Assembly: GCA_025934695.1 (NCBI GenBank)
Contig: JAICWS010000001.1
Span: forward strand, 1,269,301 to 1,333,300
Length of the DNA: 64,000 nt
Source of the DNA: Alphaproteobacteria bacterium
Lineage (GTDB): Bacteria > Pseudomonadota > Alphaproteobacteria > Micavibrionales > UBA2020
Reading direction: 5' to 3'
Shown: one piece after another, positions 27,495 through 35,856 of the stretch
How the letters are laid out: each line of letters starts with the position of its first letter
Numbering within the stretch: position 1 is the stretch's first letter
Position numbers and translations under genes: made by a program
Notes under the pieces: generated by a model
Databases searched by the model: none
The model's input: the letters and a program-made list of their open reading frames with translations, nothing else
What the model was told of the DNA's origin: nothing

Positions 27495-27647
27495 ATGAAA
27501 GAAGCAACGCAAAAATCCAACGCTCAAACCCCCGCCACCTCCGAAGGCTGGAAAGCCCAGCGCGACGCGAATTTCAAATCCGTCCTCCGCGAATGGATGA
27601 TCGACACCGAAGGGACGATCCACATCGCCGCCAACGACGCGAAATAA
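27495..27647 (+). CDS. 50-residue hypothetical protein
   Basis: Too short for the ORF track. ATG at 27495 follows a near-perfect AAGGAGGG site, and the stop overlaps the next start (TAATG). The peptide is hydrophilic (KEATQKSNAQTP... WKAQRDANFKSVLREW ... HIAANDAK). No family recognised. First gene of a three-gene unit. Confidence 0.6.
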   Translation: MKEATQKSNAQTPATSEGWKAQRDANFKSVLREWMIDTEGTIHIAANDAK

Positions 27648-27808
27648 TGAGCAAAATCTCCGACAGCAAGTTTTACACCAATATCCCTGCCGGGAAGCCG
27701 ACGCAGGAGCAGCCCATCGTTTTACCCGCCAATGACCCGAAACCCGCAGGTGCCGGGGATGATGCGAATCCTTTCGACTTCAGGGAACAAATCCGTATTT
27801 GGGACTAA
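27647..27808 (+). CDS. 53-residue hypothetical protein
   Basis: Starts at 27647, overlapping the previous stop codon, which implies translational coupling. Hydrophilic and Pro-rich, probably disordered (YTNIPAGKPTQEQPIVLP). Ends 4 nt before the next gene. Function unknown. Confidence 0.55.
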   Translation: MSKISDSKFYTNIPAGKPTQEQPIVLPANDPKPAGAGDDANPFDFREQIRIWD

Positions 27809-27812
27809 CCGC

Positions 27813-28193
27813 ATGGGCAACAATGATCCAAGGCTGGACATGGCGCGCGAGGAGCTCCGCAAACTGCTGGGTCTCTCCGGTCCCTTCAACCGCGCACAAA
27901 GCAACGGCGGATCGGGCCCGCCGCCATTGCGATCTGCCGCAGTGAATCCTGTTTCAGACTTGAAGAAGACCTATGATGAACTGGCGCGCGGCATCGCCGA
28001 ATTCGACCGGACAATAAAACCCTTCACGGACATCCTTGAAGCGATCGCCGAGCTTCGGTTGCAACCATTGACGGATCTGAAACCGCAAACCGACGTCCCG
28101 TCGCCGTTCATTTTTGACGGCGTTCTTGACCACCCGGTGTCCGTGCGGCGGCGTCCGATCAGCTACCGGTCCCGCTACCTGATCATGGGATAA
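27813..28193 (+). CDS. hypothetical protein with basic C-terminal tail
   Basis: 126 residues from the ATG at 27813. An N-terminal helix (DMAREELRKLLGL), a Gly/Pro-rich stretch and a middle helix (LKKTYDELARGIAEFDRTI) lead to VSVRRRPISYRSRYLIMG at the end, which fits the recurrent tail. Third gene of the small-ORF unit; converges with ppk. Function unknown. Confidence 0.65.
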   Translation: MGNNDPRLDMAREELRKLLGLSGPFNRAQSNGGSGPPPLRSAAVNPVSDLKKTYDELARGIAEFDRTIKPFTDILEAIAELRLQPLTDLKPQTDVPSPFIFDGVLDHPVSVRRRPISYRSRYLIMG

Positions 28194-28220
28194 GGCCCGA
28201 ACCCCAAATAAAGGAAGATC

Positions 28221-30521
28221 TTACGTGCCGCTCTTGTCCTTGGCTTCCGCCGGCGGCATATTCTGCGCCTGCGCTTGCGCCGGGGGCTGCGCTTTCTGGC
28301 GCGGCTTGCGGTCGGTCGTGGGGTTGTAGCGCTTGGACTTTTTCGCTTCGGCCAGGCGCGGGTTATGTTCGGCGTTGCCGCGGCCTGAATAGCTCGGATA
28401 CTTCATGAAGTAATCCTGCGCCGACATCAGCTTGCCCGAAGCCTTGATGCGGCGGTACGTGCCGTCTTCCAAAAGTTCCCAGCTTTGGCTGTCGTCGAGC
28501 AGGTTCGCCGTCATGATCTGGTCGAGGACCTGTTCGTGCACGGTCGGGTTCTTGATCTGCACCATGATCTCGACGCGCGTGTCGAGGTTGCGGCCCATCC
28601 AGTCGGCGGACGCGATATAGACTTTCGTGTTCTCGTGCGGAATTTCCGCGCCGTTGCCGAAGCAGAAGATGCGCGAATGCTCGAGAAACCGCCCGACAAT
28701 GCTCTTCACGCGGATATTTTCCGACATGCCTTTGACCCCCGGGCGCAGGCAGCAGATGCCGCGCACGACGAGCTCGATCTTCACGCCTTTTTGCGAGGCG
28801 TTGTAAAGCGCTTCCGAAATCTCGGGGTCGACGAGCGAGTTCATCTTGGCCCAGATCGCCGCGGGCTTTCCCGCTTCGGCGTTTTTCGCCTCGGCCTCGA
28901 TAAGGTCGAGCAGGCGGTGGCGCATGTCGAGGGGCGCCATGATGATGTTGCGGAAGCTCTCGGGCTTGGCATAGCCCGTCAGGTAGTTGAACAGCCGCGC
29001 GGCGTCCTGCGCGAGGTCGGCGTCGCAGGTCAGCAGCGACAGGTCGGTATAAACGCGGGAGGTCACCGGATTATAGTTGCCGGTGCCGAAGTGCGCGTAG
29101 GAACGCAGTCCTTCCGGCTCTTTCCGCGTCACCAGCGTGACTTTGGCGTGCGTCTTGAGGTTGATGATGCCGTAGATCACCTGCACGCCGGCGCGCTCGA
29201 GATCTCTGGCCAGCTTGATGTTGGCTTCCTCGTCGAAGCGCGCCCGGAGTTCGACGACCGCGGTCACGGACTTGCCGTTTTCCGCCGCCTCGATCAGCGC
29301 CTTCACGACCGGCGAGTTGGCGCTGGTGCGATAAAGCGTCTGCTTGATCGAGATGACGTTCTCGTCCGCCGCCGCCTGGCGGATGAACTGCATCACGACG
29401 TCGAAGGATTCATAAGGATGATGGACGATCAGGTCTTTCGCCCGGATCGCCGCGAACACATCGCCGCCGAAATCGTTCACGCGTTCGGGATAGCGCGGGA
29501 CCCAGGGCTTGAACTTCAGCTCGGGCCGCTCGAGAGCGGCCAGTTCGTTGAGGTCGGTCAGGCCGATCATGCCGTCGAGCTGGAACACATTGCGATGCAG
29601 GATGCGCAACGACGACGTCAGGAACTTGCGCAGCGTCGCTGGCATGTCCTGGTTCAGCAGCAGGCCGATGACCGTGCCGCGCTTGCGCGACTTCAGCGCC
29701 TTCTCGTAGTGGCTGACGAGGTCGTCGGCCTCGTCCGAGATCGCGATATCGCTGTCGCGCAGCACCTGGAAGAAACCGCTTTCAACCGCGCGATAGGCGG
29801 GGAAGAACGAGGGCAGGAACATGTCCAGCACTTCCTCGAGCGCGATCATGCGCGAGGTCTGGCCGGAGAGACGGATGAAACGCGGCAATTTCGCCGGCAG
29901 CAGAATGAGCGCCGTCATGCGCGAATTGCCGTTTTCTTCTTCCAGGTTATAGATCGCCGTCAAGCTGCGGTTCGGCAGAAAGGGGAACGGGTGCGCGGGG
30001 TCGATCGCGATGGGCGTCAGCGTCGGGAAGACGTTGGCCAGGAAGAAGGTCTCGACCCATTTCTTTTCGATCGGCGAAAGTTCGGCGGCCGAAAGCAGGT
30101 GGATGTTTTCCTTCTCCAGCCCGTGAATGAGATCGGTCCAGCATTCCTGCTGATCGTCCATCATCTTGCGCGCGACTTTCAAAATCTGCGGCAGCTGCTG
30201 CGCGGCGGTCTGGCCGTCTTCGCCCAGCGCCTCGGCGCCGCGCATGATCTGGTCGTTGAGGCCCGCCACGCGGACCATAAAGAATTCCTCGAGGTTCGAG
30301 GCGGAGATCGAGAGGAAGCGCACGCGCTCGAGCAACGGGTTCGCGGGATTCCTCGCCTCGGCCAGCACGCGCATGTTGAAGCGCAGCCAGGAAATCTCGC
30401 GGTTGAGGAAGCGCGTTTGCAACGGGCTTGCGGATTGCGCGTCGGCGGGCTGCATCGTATCGGGCCCTGCGACCACGATATTCGGCAGATTGCGCGCAGT
30501 GATGTCCGAAGGCTCCGTCAT
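28221..30521 (-). CDS. ppk: polyphosphate kinase 1
   Basis: 766 residues. All Ppk1 regions are present: the N-terminal FLNREISWLRFNMRVLAEA, SASNLEEFFMVRVAGL, the phosphorylated histidine in HFGTGNYNP and the second conserved histidine in RFLEHSRIFCFG. It polymerises the terminal phosphate of ATP into polyphosphate, reversibly, at the inner face of the membrane. The C-terminus has a disordered Gln/Pro/Ala extension. The ~290 nt upstream are AT-rich and gene-free. It pairs functionally with the CHAD and Ppx genes of this window. Confidence 0.97.
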   Translation of the reverse strand: MTEPSDITARNLPNIVVAGPDTMQPADAQSASPLQTRFLNREISWLRFNMRVLAEARNPANPLLERVRFLSISASNLEEFFMVRVAGLNDQIMRGAEALGEDGQTAAQQLPQILKVARKMMDDQQECWTDLIHGLEKENIHLLSAAELSPIEKKWVETFFLANVFPTLTPIAIDPAHPFPFLPNRSLTAIYNLEEENGNSRMTALILLPAKLPRFIRLSGQTSRMIALEEVLDMFLPSFFPAYRAVESGFFQVLRDSDIAISDEADDLVSHYEKALKSRKRGTVIGLLLNQDMPATLRKFLTSSLRILHRNVFQLDGMIGLTDLNELAALERPELKFKPWVPRYPERVNDFGGDVFAAIRAKDLIVHHPYESFDVVMQFIRQAAADENVISIKQTLYRTSANSPVVKALIEAAENGKSVTAVVELRARFDEEANIKLARDLERAGVQVIYGIINLKTHAKVTLVTRKEPEGLRSYAHFGTGNYNPVTSRVYTDLSLLTCDADLAQDAARLFNYLTGYAKPESFRNIIMAPLDMRHRLLDLIEAEAKNAEAGKPAAIWAKMNSLVDPEISEALYNASQKGVKIELVVRGICCLRPGVKGMSENIRVKSIVGRFLEHSRIFCFGNGAEIPHENTKVYIASADWMGRNLDTRVEIMVQIKNPTVHEQVLDQIMTANLLDDSQSWELLEDGTYRRIKASGKLMSAQDYFMKYPSYSGRGNAEHNPRLAEAKKSKRYNPTTDRKPRQKAQPPAQAQAQNMPPAEAKDKSGT

Positions 30522-30809
30522 GAACAGCCCTAAAAAATGATCCTGTTACCCGTAATACCAAACAATCGTAGCATACATATGTTCTAAAAAGGCGAAAAGA
30601 AGAACAATCGTACAATTTGTTATGATTTTCCGCTCGATTATTTCACTATTAAGGTAATGCTTATTTATTGAAATACAATAACTTGCTGAAAATATTCAGG
30701 ACTGTAATTCCGGCAAATAAATACACTTGTGAGCGGCTCGACAAAAGCGCGCCGGATGCGTATTTTGGCCAATTATTCCCTCACAACCCATTCCGCCGCT
30801 CCGCATGAT

Positions 30810-31103
30810 TCACGCGCGGAAAAACTTCTCCATTTTCGCGGCAAGCTTGAAGTCCTTCTCCGTCACGCCGCCCGCATCATGCGTGGAGAGAGTGACCTCG
30901 ACGCGGTTGTAGACGTTGAACCACTCGGGGTGGTGGTTCATCTGCTCCGCTACCATCGCCACGCGTGTCATGAAGCCGAAGGCCGCGTTGAAATTTTCAA
31001 ATTCGAACGTCTTCTGGATCGCCGAACGGCCCTTCACGCGGCCCCATCCCCGATTTTTTTTCAAAAACGATTCGATGTCTTGACTCTCATTCACTTTTGC
31101 CAT
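30810..31103 (-). CDS. phhB: pterin-4a-carbinolamine dehydratase
   Basis: 97 residues from the ATG at 31103. The signature [22 protein letters not shown] and the end [15 protein letters not shown] identify the family, with the paired histidines at the active site. The enzyme recycles the pterin cofactor of phenylalanine hydroxylase or acts in related pterin chemistry. No phenylalanine hydroxylase gene is in view. Confidence 0.93.
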   Translation of the reverse strand: MAKVNESQDIESFLKKNRGWGRVKGRSAIQKTFEFENFNAAFGFMTRVAMVAEQMNHHPEWFNVYNRVEVTLSTHDAGGVTEKDFKLAAKMEKFFRA

Positions 31104-31185
31104 GGACAGATTCACTCCGATTCGGTACAGTTAGTTTCAGAGTTTAGCTTACCAGTTCCTGAAACGTCCATACGGGGTCACGCAG

Positions 31186-31635
31186 TTGGAAACGAAGGCG
31201 ATATTTGTGGGATTCACAGTCCCACCTTCGATCGAGGATATCGAAGAGATTGCCGCGGCCATCATCGACGATCTCCCCGAAGGACTGCAAAAGCACACCG
31301 GAAAACTGAAAGTGGTCGTGGAAGATTTTCCCGACGCCTTTATCGAGCAGGAACTGGAGCTGGAGACGCCCTTCGACCTGCTCGGCTGCTATCAGAGCTC
31401 CGGCCCCGCCGCCCTCAGCCACCTCGCGACGAACGGCAAGCGGCAGGACACGATTTATCTCTACCGGAGGCCCATCCTGGATACCTGGGCCGACACGAGC
31501 GAAGACATCACGCGTCTGGTCAACCGGATCATCGTCCACGAAATCGGCACGCACTTCGGATTTACACAAGATGACATAGAAATGTACGAGGAGGACATGT
31601 TCGGGGCGACGGCCCTGGACAAAGGCGCCGGTTAG
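31186..31635 (+). CDS. zincin-like metallopeptidase family protein (PF06262 type)
   Basis: 149 residues. The zinc-binding motif HEIGTHFGF (HExxH variant with a following G-x-F) lies near the C-terminus, preceded by RLVNRIIV; DTIYLYRRPI is also typical of this small zincin family. The starts available are TTG (31186) and GTG (31207); TTG with an upstream ACGGGG is kept. Probably a cytoplasmic metal-dependent peptidase-like protein; the substrate is unknown. A good terminator follows. Confidence 0.85.
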   Translation: METKAIFVGFTVPPSIEDIEEIAAAIIDDLPEGLQKHTGKLKVVVEDFPDAFIEQELELETPFDLLGCYQSSGPAALSHLATNGKRQDTIYLYRRPILDTWADTSEDITRLVNRIIVHEIGTHFGFTQDDIEMYEEDMFGATALDKGAG

Positions 31636-31668
31636 GGGTTTCTTGGCGCTGGTTGCTCCCTTAATAAG

Positions 31669-31702
31669 AGCCCGGTCTCTGGCACAGGAGACCGGGCTTT
31701 TT
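31669..31702 (+). terminator. rho-independent terminator
   Basis: An 11-bp stem (AGCCCGGTCTC / GAGACCGGGCT) with an 8-nt loop and a run of Ts, about 35 nt after the zincin gene. Confidence 0.85.
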
Positions 31703-31743
31703 CATTGCTGTTCCGCCGCAGCCATTCGGGCTAGACTTGCCTC

Positions 31744-32340
31744 ATGACAACGGACGCCTCCAGCAAAGAAACGCCCGGACCAAGCCACAACCGCGCCGTC
31801 ATCATCCCGTTCAGGGGCGTGGGCGATACTTATTTGAAAGCCTTTATGCCGGCGATTGGCGCCGCGATCTTCATCGGTTGCCATTTTGCCTTCCTGGCCG
31901 GCAATTTCTCCCTCTGCGCCCTGATCGTCGGGCCCTTTGTCATTTTAGGTTTAACTGTGCTGCATCTCGCGGTCGGGCGCATCGAGATCGATGACGGATA
32001 TATCTCGACCCGCAGCCTTCTGGGCACACGCAGGAGCATTGCCTTGCGCGACGTCGCCTCGGACATGATCCTCATGGGCACCGAAGGCAGTAAGTATCTC
32101 GAGATCAGGACTACGGCGGGCGCCGCGTTGCAGATACCCGATATGGGCTTTTCGCACGACGAGCTCGCCGATCTGCGCGCCGACATCGCAGAGCGCGTGC
32201 GGCGGGCGACGGGACGCGACGTTCCGACCGAACCGCCCACGACAGACGATGTGCTGCTGTGCTTTTTCATCTGTCTGCTGCCGGTGGCGGCGCTGGTCGT
32301 GATCAAGCTGGCGCAGCTGGTCCGCGCTTATTTCGGGTAG
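31744..32340 (+). CDS. membrane protein with a PH-like domain
   Basis: 198 residues: two N-terminal hydrophobic segments, a PH-like beta domain (IEIDDGYISTRSLLGTRRSIALRDV) and a C-terminal hydrophobic segment. The layout resembles small bacterial PH-domain membrane proteins, as does the protein inserted in the atp operon, although I see no close sequence match between the two. Function unknown. Confidence 0.7.
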   Translation: MTTDASSKETPGPSHNRAVIIPFRGVGDTYLKAFMPAIGAAIFIGCHFAFLAGNFSLCALIVGPFVILGLTVLHLAVGRIEIDDGYISTRSLLGTRRSIALRDVASDMILMGTEGSKYLEIRTTAGAALQIPDMGFSHDELADLRADIAERVRRATGRDVPTEPPTTDDVLLCFFICLLPVAALVVIKLAQLVRAYFG

Positions 32341-32531
32341 CAGGATGTTCAATCCTGCTTCTGGAATACTTGTTCATTTTCGGCATCCTGGATATTTGCG
32401 TAATATACCGCGGCCGCTGGCCATAATGCCGGACAAGTCCCTTCATCCACAGCCTTCCCCTGCTCCATTGACTATCGATCCCTCAAAGCCTACACCGGAA
32501 ATAGGAATCATTTTTTTGAAGGAGTTTCTCC

Positions 32532-32891
32532 ATGAGCGTCGGCAAAGTCCTCAAAGACGTTTTCAACTGGCTGGCTGAAAAGCCCTCGTCCCAATACACG
32601 CTGGGCGGCGACAAGCTGTCGGTGAAGTTCAACCGCGCGGGCCGTCTGGTCGAGCGCATCAAGACAGTTCCCGCAGTCGCGGTCGGCGCGGCTGTCGCAC
32701 TGTTCGGCGTTCCGGCGGCCCTCGTCGGCGCGGTGCCGGTGACGGCCAGCGCACTGGCAGTCGGCTTCGGCATCGCCGTGCTCGGCAAGGCCGGCGGCCT
32801 GATCTCGGGCGGCATCGCCCACCTCGTCGCAAAGGGCGGCTCGTCGCTGATGAACCACCTCGCCAAGCCGAAAGCGCCCGCGAACGCTTAA
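32532..32891 (+). CDS. small Ala/Gly-rich membrane protein
   Basis: 119 residues. AAGGAG sits 7 nt before the ATG. A hydrophilic N-terminus is followed by a long hydrophobic Ala/Gly/Val region (about residues 46-95) able to form two membrane helices. No family recognised. It may be co-transcribed with the next two small genes. Confidence 0.65.
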   Translation: MSVGKVLKDVFNWLAEKPSSQYTLGGDKLSVKFNRAGRLVERIKTVPAVAVGAAVALFGVPAALVGAVPVTASALAVGFGIAVLGKAGGLISGGIAHLVAKGGSSLMNHLAKPKAPANA

Positions 32892-32899
32892 AATAGCGT

Positions 32900-33190
32900 T
32901 TGATCCCGCTTTCCGAAGACACAAAGGACCGCGTGCGCCGGGTATTCCCCGGCGACGCGTCCGCCGTGGAAAAACTCCTGCTCGAGCGCTGCGGCGACAG
33001 CCTGCCGCTCGTCCAGACATCTTATGACGCGCTGGCCGAGCGCATCCGCTTCGCGGTGCTGAAGCTTTCCGGCGGAAATCACGGTGAACTGGAACGGCAC
33101 ATCATTGAAGCGCAGAAGGACTGGCGCGACGTGCTGACGGCCGCGGGTTTCGCGCACGATATCGAGGCGCATAAAAAATGGCCGGCGTGA
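32900..33190 (+). CDS. small hypothetical protein
   Basis: 96 residues beginning at TTG (32900), 8 nt after the previous stop. Predicted helical and charged (VEKLLLERCGDSLPLVQTSYDAL ... HIIEAQKDWRDVLTAAGF in part: AQKDWRDVLTAAGF). No family named. The tight spacing to its neighbours favours one transcript. Confidence 0.65.
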   Translation: MIPLSEDTKDRVRRVFPGDASAVEKLLLERCGDSLPLVQTSYDALAERIRFAVLKLSGGNHGELERHIIEAQKDWRDVLTAAGFAHDIEAHKKWPA

Positions 33191-33213
33191 CATGCCGCGA
33201 GGACCAGCATCCT

Positions 33214-33468
33214 ATGTCCCTTGAAGAACGTATCTCCAGCATCGAAGACCGCAATACCCGGGTGACTCTCGACAAAGCCTGGGAAACCAGCCTGACGCGC
33301 CGCGCCGCCATCGCCATCACCACTTATTGCTGCGCCTGCCTGACGTTCATCATCATTATCCCGTCGTCGAACTGGTATTTCGCGGCGCTGGTGCCGACCG
33401 GCGGATACTGCCTCTCGACGCTCGGCCTGCCGCGGCTCAGGACGTGGTGGGAGCGGCGCAGGGCGTAA
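33214..33468 (+). CDS. small two-TM protein of a widespread uncharacterised family
   Basis: 84 residues from the ATG at 33214 (GAGGA upstream). The N-terminal coiled segment SLEERISSIEDRNTRV, then KAWETSLTRR, then two membrane helices and STLGLPRLRTWW match a short membrane protein found across many bacteria (KAWETSWTRR signature). Function unknown. Confidence 0.75.
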   Translation: MSLEERISSIEDRNTRVTLDKAWETSLTRRAAIAITTYCCACLTFIIIIPSSNWYFAALVPTGGYCLSTLGLPRLRTWWERRRA

Positions 33469-33512
33469 GACCAAACACATAACTTGGCGAAAGTCAGGGC
33501 CTAAAGAAAAGG

Positions 33513-33552
33513 AAATGGCGGAAATCGGGTTTAAACGATTGCCGCCATTTTA
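33513..33552 (+). terminator. hairpin terminator
   Basis: AAATGGCGG pairs with CCGCCATTT across a 20-nt loop, followed by TTTTA, 45 nt after the small membrane gene. A second GC-rich hairpin (ACCCCGG / CCGGGGT at 33568-33587) lies 10 nt beyond the stop of the convergent 33598 gene. Confidence 0.5.
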
Positions 33553-33597
33553 TTGGATAGTTGCCAGACCCCGGCGTCCGCCGGGGTTGCAAAGCTC

Positions 33598-33840
33598 TTA
33601 CATGCGCATCCGGTCATCCGGCGTGGTGGACTTCACCCCGGGGATTTTGCGAATGTCGCTTTCAACCGACGCCATGCCGGCGTGAACGGAGATCACGTTG
33701 TCCGAACGCTTGCGCGCGGACGCCTTGGCGAACTGGGCGGAAAAGACGCCCTTGGTTTTCTTGATCTGGTCGAGGACGTGCTGCTTTTGCTCCGCGCTGA
33801 GGCGGTCTTCAAGTTGCGCTTTGAATAAAATTCCGATCAT
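33598..33840 (-). CDS. small hypothetical protein
   Basis: 80 residues with an alternating pattern (VLDQIKKTKGVFSAQFAK ... NVISVHAGMASVESDIRKIPGV) that suggests a small ferredoxin-like alpha/beta fold, as in HMA- or BON-like modules, but without a metal motif. Family assignment is not firm. Confidence 0.65.
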   Translation of the reverse strand: MIGILFKAQLEDRLSAEQKQHVLDQIKKTKGVFSAQFAKASARKRSDNVISVHAGMASVESDIRKIPGVKSTTPDDRMRM

Positions 33841-33948
33841 TTGCTATTTCCTTTATTGCCGGTGAAATGCTGGCGCAACCATAGCGAACCGGAAAAACAA
33901 GTCAAACGGAAAACCGGGGCATAGGTGAACAGGTGATCAATCAGCAAC

Positions 33949-34560
33949 TTATCTCTTGTCAAACCCCACGAACACCTTCTTTCCTCCCACCGCCAGCGCG
34001 ATAAGGTCGTCGATCATGCGCTCGGCAGCGCCGGCGCCGGTCTGGTCGAGTTTGCCCTGAAGCGAGAGCGTCGATATGCCGTGCACGCTCGCCCACATCA
34101 GCTTGGCGAGGCGCGCGGCGGCTTTCGGGTCATCGCCCACATGCGGCATGACCGCGCCCTCGATGAGATCGAACATGCGCATCATCTTGGGCGCGTACCA
34201 TTTGGGCACCGGCGCGTCATCCTGCATGCGGTGTTCGAACAGCGCCGACCAGCGGTTATAATGCGCGCGTGCATAGGCAAGATACGAATGCGCGTAATAA
34301 CGCACGAGCTGTTCGGCTTTTTTTGGCGCGCGCGAGACTTCATCTTCATACCATTCGTCCAGCGTGCGCGCGTTCACGTTCAGGATGAAAGTGTCGAGAT
34401 CGCCGAACAGGTGGTAGATCGTCCCCACCGTATAGCCCATCTTCGCCGCGACGCCGCGGGCGCTGAAGCCCTGGTATCCTTTTTCGTCCATCATCTCGAA
34501 TCCGGCGCGGATGGCGATTTCCTTGAGCTCTTCCGTCGTATGTTCCGAGCGCCTGGCCAT
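33949..34560 (-). CDS. TetR family transcriptional regulator
   Basis: 203 residues. The N-terminal helix-turn-helix reads GFSARGVAAKMGYTVGTIYHLFGDLDTFI, typical of TetR; the C-terminal ligand domain (TetR_C type) ends in a basic FDKR. It is divergent from the DUF2157 operon, and a perfect 13-bp inverted repeat covers the shared promoter region, so autoregulation and control of that operon are likely. The ligand is unknown. Confidence 0.93.
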   Translation of the reverse strand: MARRSEHTTEELKEIAIRAGFEMMDEKGYQGFSARGVAAKMGYTVGTIYHLFGDLDTFILNVNARTLDEWYEDEVSRAPKKAEQLVRYYAHSYLAYARAHYNRWSALFEHRMQDDAPVPKWYAPKMMRMFDLIEGAVMPHVGDDPKAAARLAKLMWASVHGISTLSLQGKLDQTGAGAAERMIDDLIALAVGGKKVFVGFDKR

Positions 34561-34575
34561 GGTTTTCTCCCAATT

Positions 34576-34615
34576 AATTCAACAGTGTATAATTGTTATT
34601 GAACACTGTTGAATT
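34576..34615. promoter_or_regulatory. probable TetR operator
   Basis: AATTCAACAGTGT and ACACTGTTGAATT form a perfect 13-bp inverted repeat with a 14-nt spacer, 15 nt upstream of the tetR start. It overlaps likely divergent promoters: TTGAAC/TATTCT on the plus strand and TTCAAC-N16-TATACA on the minus strand. Confidence 0.75.
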
Positions 34616-34627
34616 ATATGGTATTCT
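34599..34627 (+). promoter_or_regulatory. sigma-70-type promoter of the DUF2157 operon
   Basis: TTGAAC (34599-34604) and TATTCT (34622-34627) are 17 nt apart; the -35 lies inside the inverted repeat, so a bound TetR protein would block it. Confidence 0.6.
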
Positions 34628-34660
34628 GAACTCAGGAATCAAGAAAAAAGGAGCTTTATC

Positions 34661-34855
34661 ATGGATAAGCAGGACGATATCCGGAAAGAGCCCGCCGCCG
34701 AATCCGGGACCGGTCCCTCCCCGGTCCTGACCCTGCCCGCCGCCGAGGCCCGTGTGACCCAGGCCCCGGCGGCGTTGCAGGCGAAGGTCGACGCCTTCCT
34801 CAAGCTGCTCGAAGACAAAAGGAGCCTCACATGGATACAATTCGCGACCGACTGA
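34661..34855 (+). CDS. 64-residue leader protein of the DUF2157 operon
   Basis: Starts after AAAAAAGGAGC and overlaps the DUF2157 start by 25 bp in another frame, so the two are probably translationally coupled. Mostly disordered (Pro/Ala/Glu) with one helix (ALQAKVDAFLKLLEDK). No family recognised. Confidence 0.6.
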   Translation: MDKQDDIRKEPAAESGTGPSPVLTLPAAEARVTQAPAALQAKVDAFLKLLEDKRSLTWIQFATD

Positions 34856-35856
34856 CGCCCCTCGATCAAATCCCGGCGACGCGCCAGCTGGTCGAGGCGC
34901 TGTTCGCGGACGGGAAAATCACGCACGAGGCGCGCGAGTACGCGCTCAATCTCCTCTATCCGGCGCGCCGGTGGGGATTATGGGTATCGCGCCTGCTGCT
35001 CGCCCTCGGCGTGACGCTGACCCTGTCCGGCTTCCTTTATTTCTATGCCTTTAACTGGGCCGCCATCCCCGACATGGTAAAGCTCGGTTCCATCGAAGGC
35101 GCGCTCATCGCCTGCATGGGCGGCGCGCTGTGGCGCGGCCTGGAAACGCGGGGCGGCAAATTTTTCGCGCTGGGCGCGGCAACGCTGATCGGCGTGTTCC
35201 TGGCCGTCTTCGGACAGGTGTACCAGACGGGCGCCGACGCCTGGGAGCTGTTCGCCGCCTGGGCCCTGCTGATCCTCCCCTTCTGCGCGGCCTCCTGCTT
35301 CGCGCCGGTATGGGGTCTCTGGCTCGCCGTCGCCAACACCGGCCTCTATCTTTTCTGGAACCACTATCTGCCGCTGCACGCGCATACCGACGGCCTGATT
35401 TACCCGCTGCTCGGCCTGTTCAACACGGGCGTCCTTGCCATCCGCGAGATACTCGATAAGCGCATGCCCTGGCTCTCCCCCGCCTGGACGCGCAACCTGC
35501 CGGCCGTCATCGCGCTCTGTTGCGCGGTGGTGCCGCTCGTCTGCCTGGTCCTGGGATGGAAAGACGCGACGCCGGCCATGGGCTATGGCGGTGTCATCGG
35601 CATCCTGATCCTCGGCGGCTTCTACGGCTTCTTCCGCTACGTGAAGACCGACGTCCATGCGCTGGCGGGCACCCTGCTGGCCGGCTGCGTCGTCGCCGAA
35701 AGCGCGCTGTTCAAGATGATGGACATCAGGGAACTCGGCGGTGCCGGGATGCTTCTCCTCCTCGGCGTCGCCACGATCACCCTTTTCGCCAGCGTCATCG
35801 TCTGGCTGCGCAACCTGTCGAAAGAACTGGAGGTCTCGCCATGGATGAAGCATTGA
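34831..35856 (+). CDS. DUF2157 membrane protein
   Basis: 341 residues. A soluble N-terminal segment (QLVEALFADGKITHEAREYALNLL) precedes about nine hydrophobic segments, with FLYFYAFNWAAIPDMVKL typical of DUF2157. AAAGGAG lies before the ATG. The DUF2157-DUF4401-GDYXXLXY trio recurs in many bacteria; its function is unknown, though a membrane complex is a fair inference. Confidence 0.85.
   Translation: MDTIRDRLTPLDQIPATRQLVEALFADGKITHEAREYALNLLYPARRWGLWVSRLLLALGVTLTLSGFLYFYAFNWAAIPDMVKLGSIEGALIACMGGALWRGLETRGGKFFALGAATLIGVFLAVFGQVYQTGADAWELFAAWALLILPFCAASCFAPVWGLWLAVANTGLYLFWNHYLPLHAHTDGLIYPLLGLFNTGVLAIREILDKRMPWLSPAWTRNLPAVIALCCAVVPLVCLVLGWKDATPAMGYGGVIGILILGGFYGFFRYVKTDVHALAGTLLAGCVVAESALFKMMDIRELGGAGMLLLLGVATITLFASVIVWLRNLSKELEVSPWMKH

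Noticed and set aside
28485-30533. 682-residue plus-strand ORF opposite ppk
   Set aside because: Shadow of ppk, which is unambiguous.
32345-32578. 77-residue ORF before the 32532 gene
   Set aside because: Overlaps the supported 32532 start with its strong ribosome-binding site and has none of its own.
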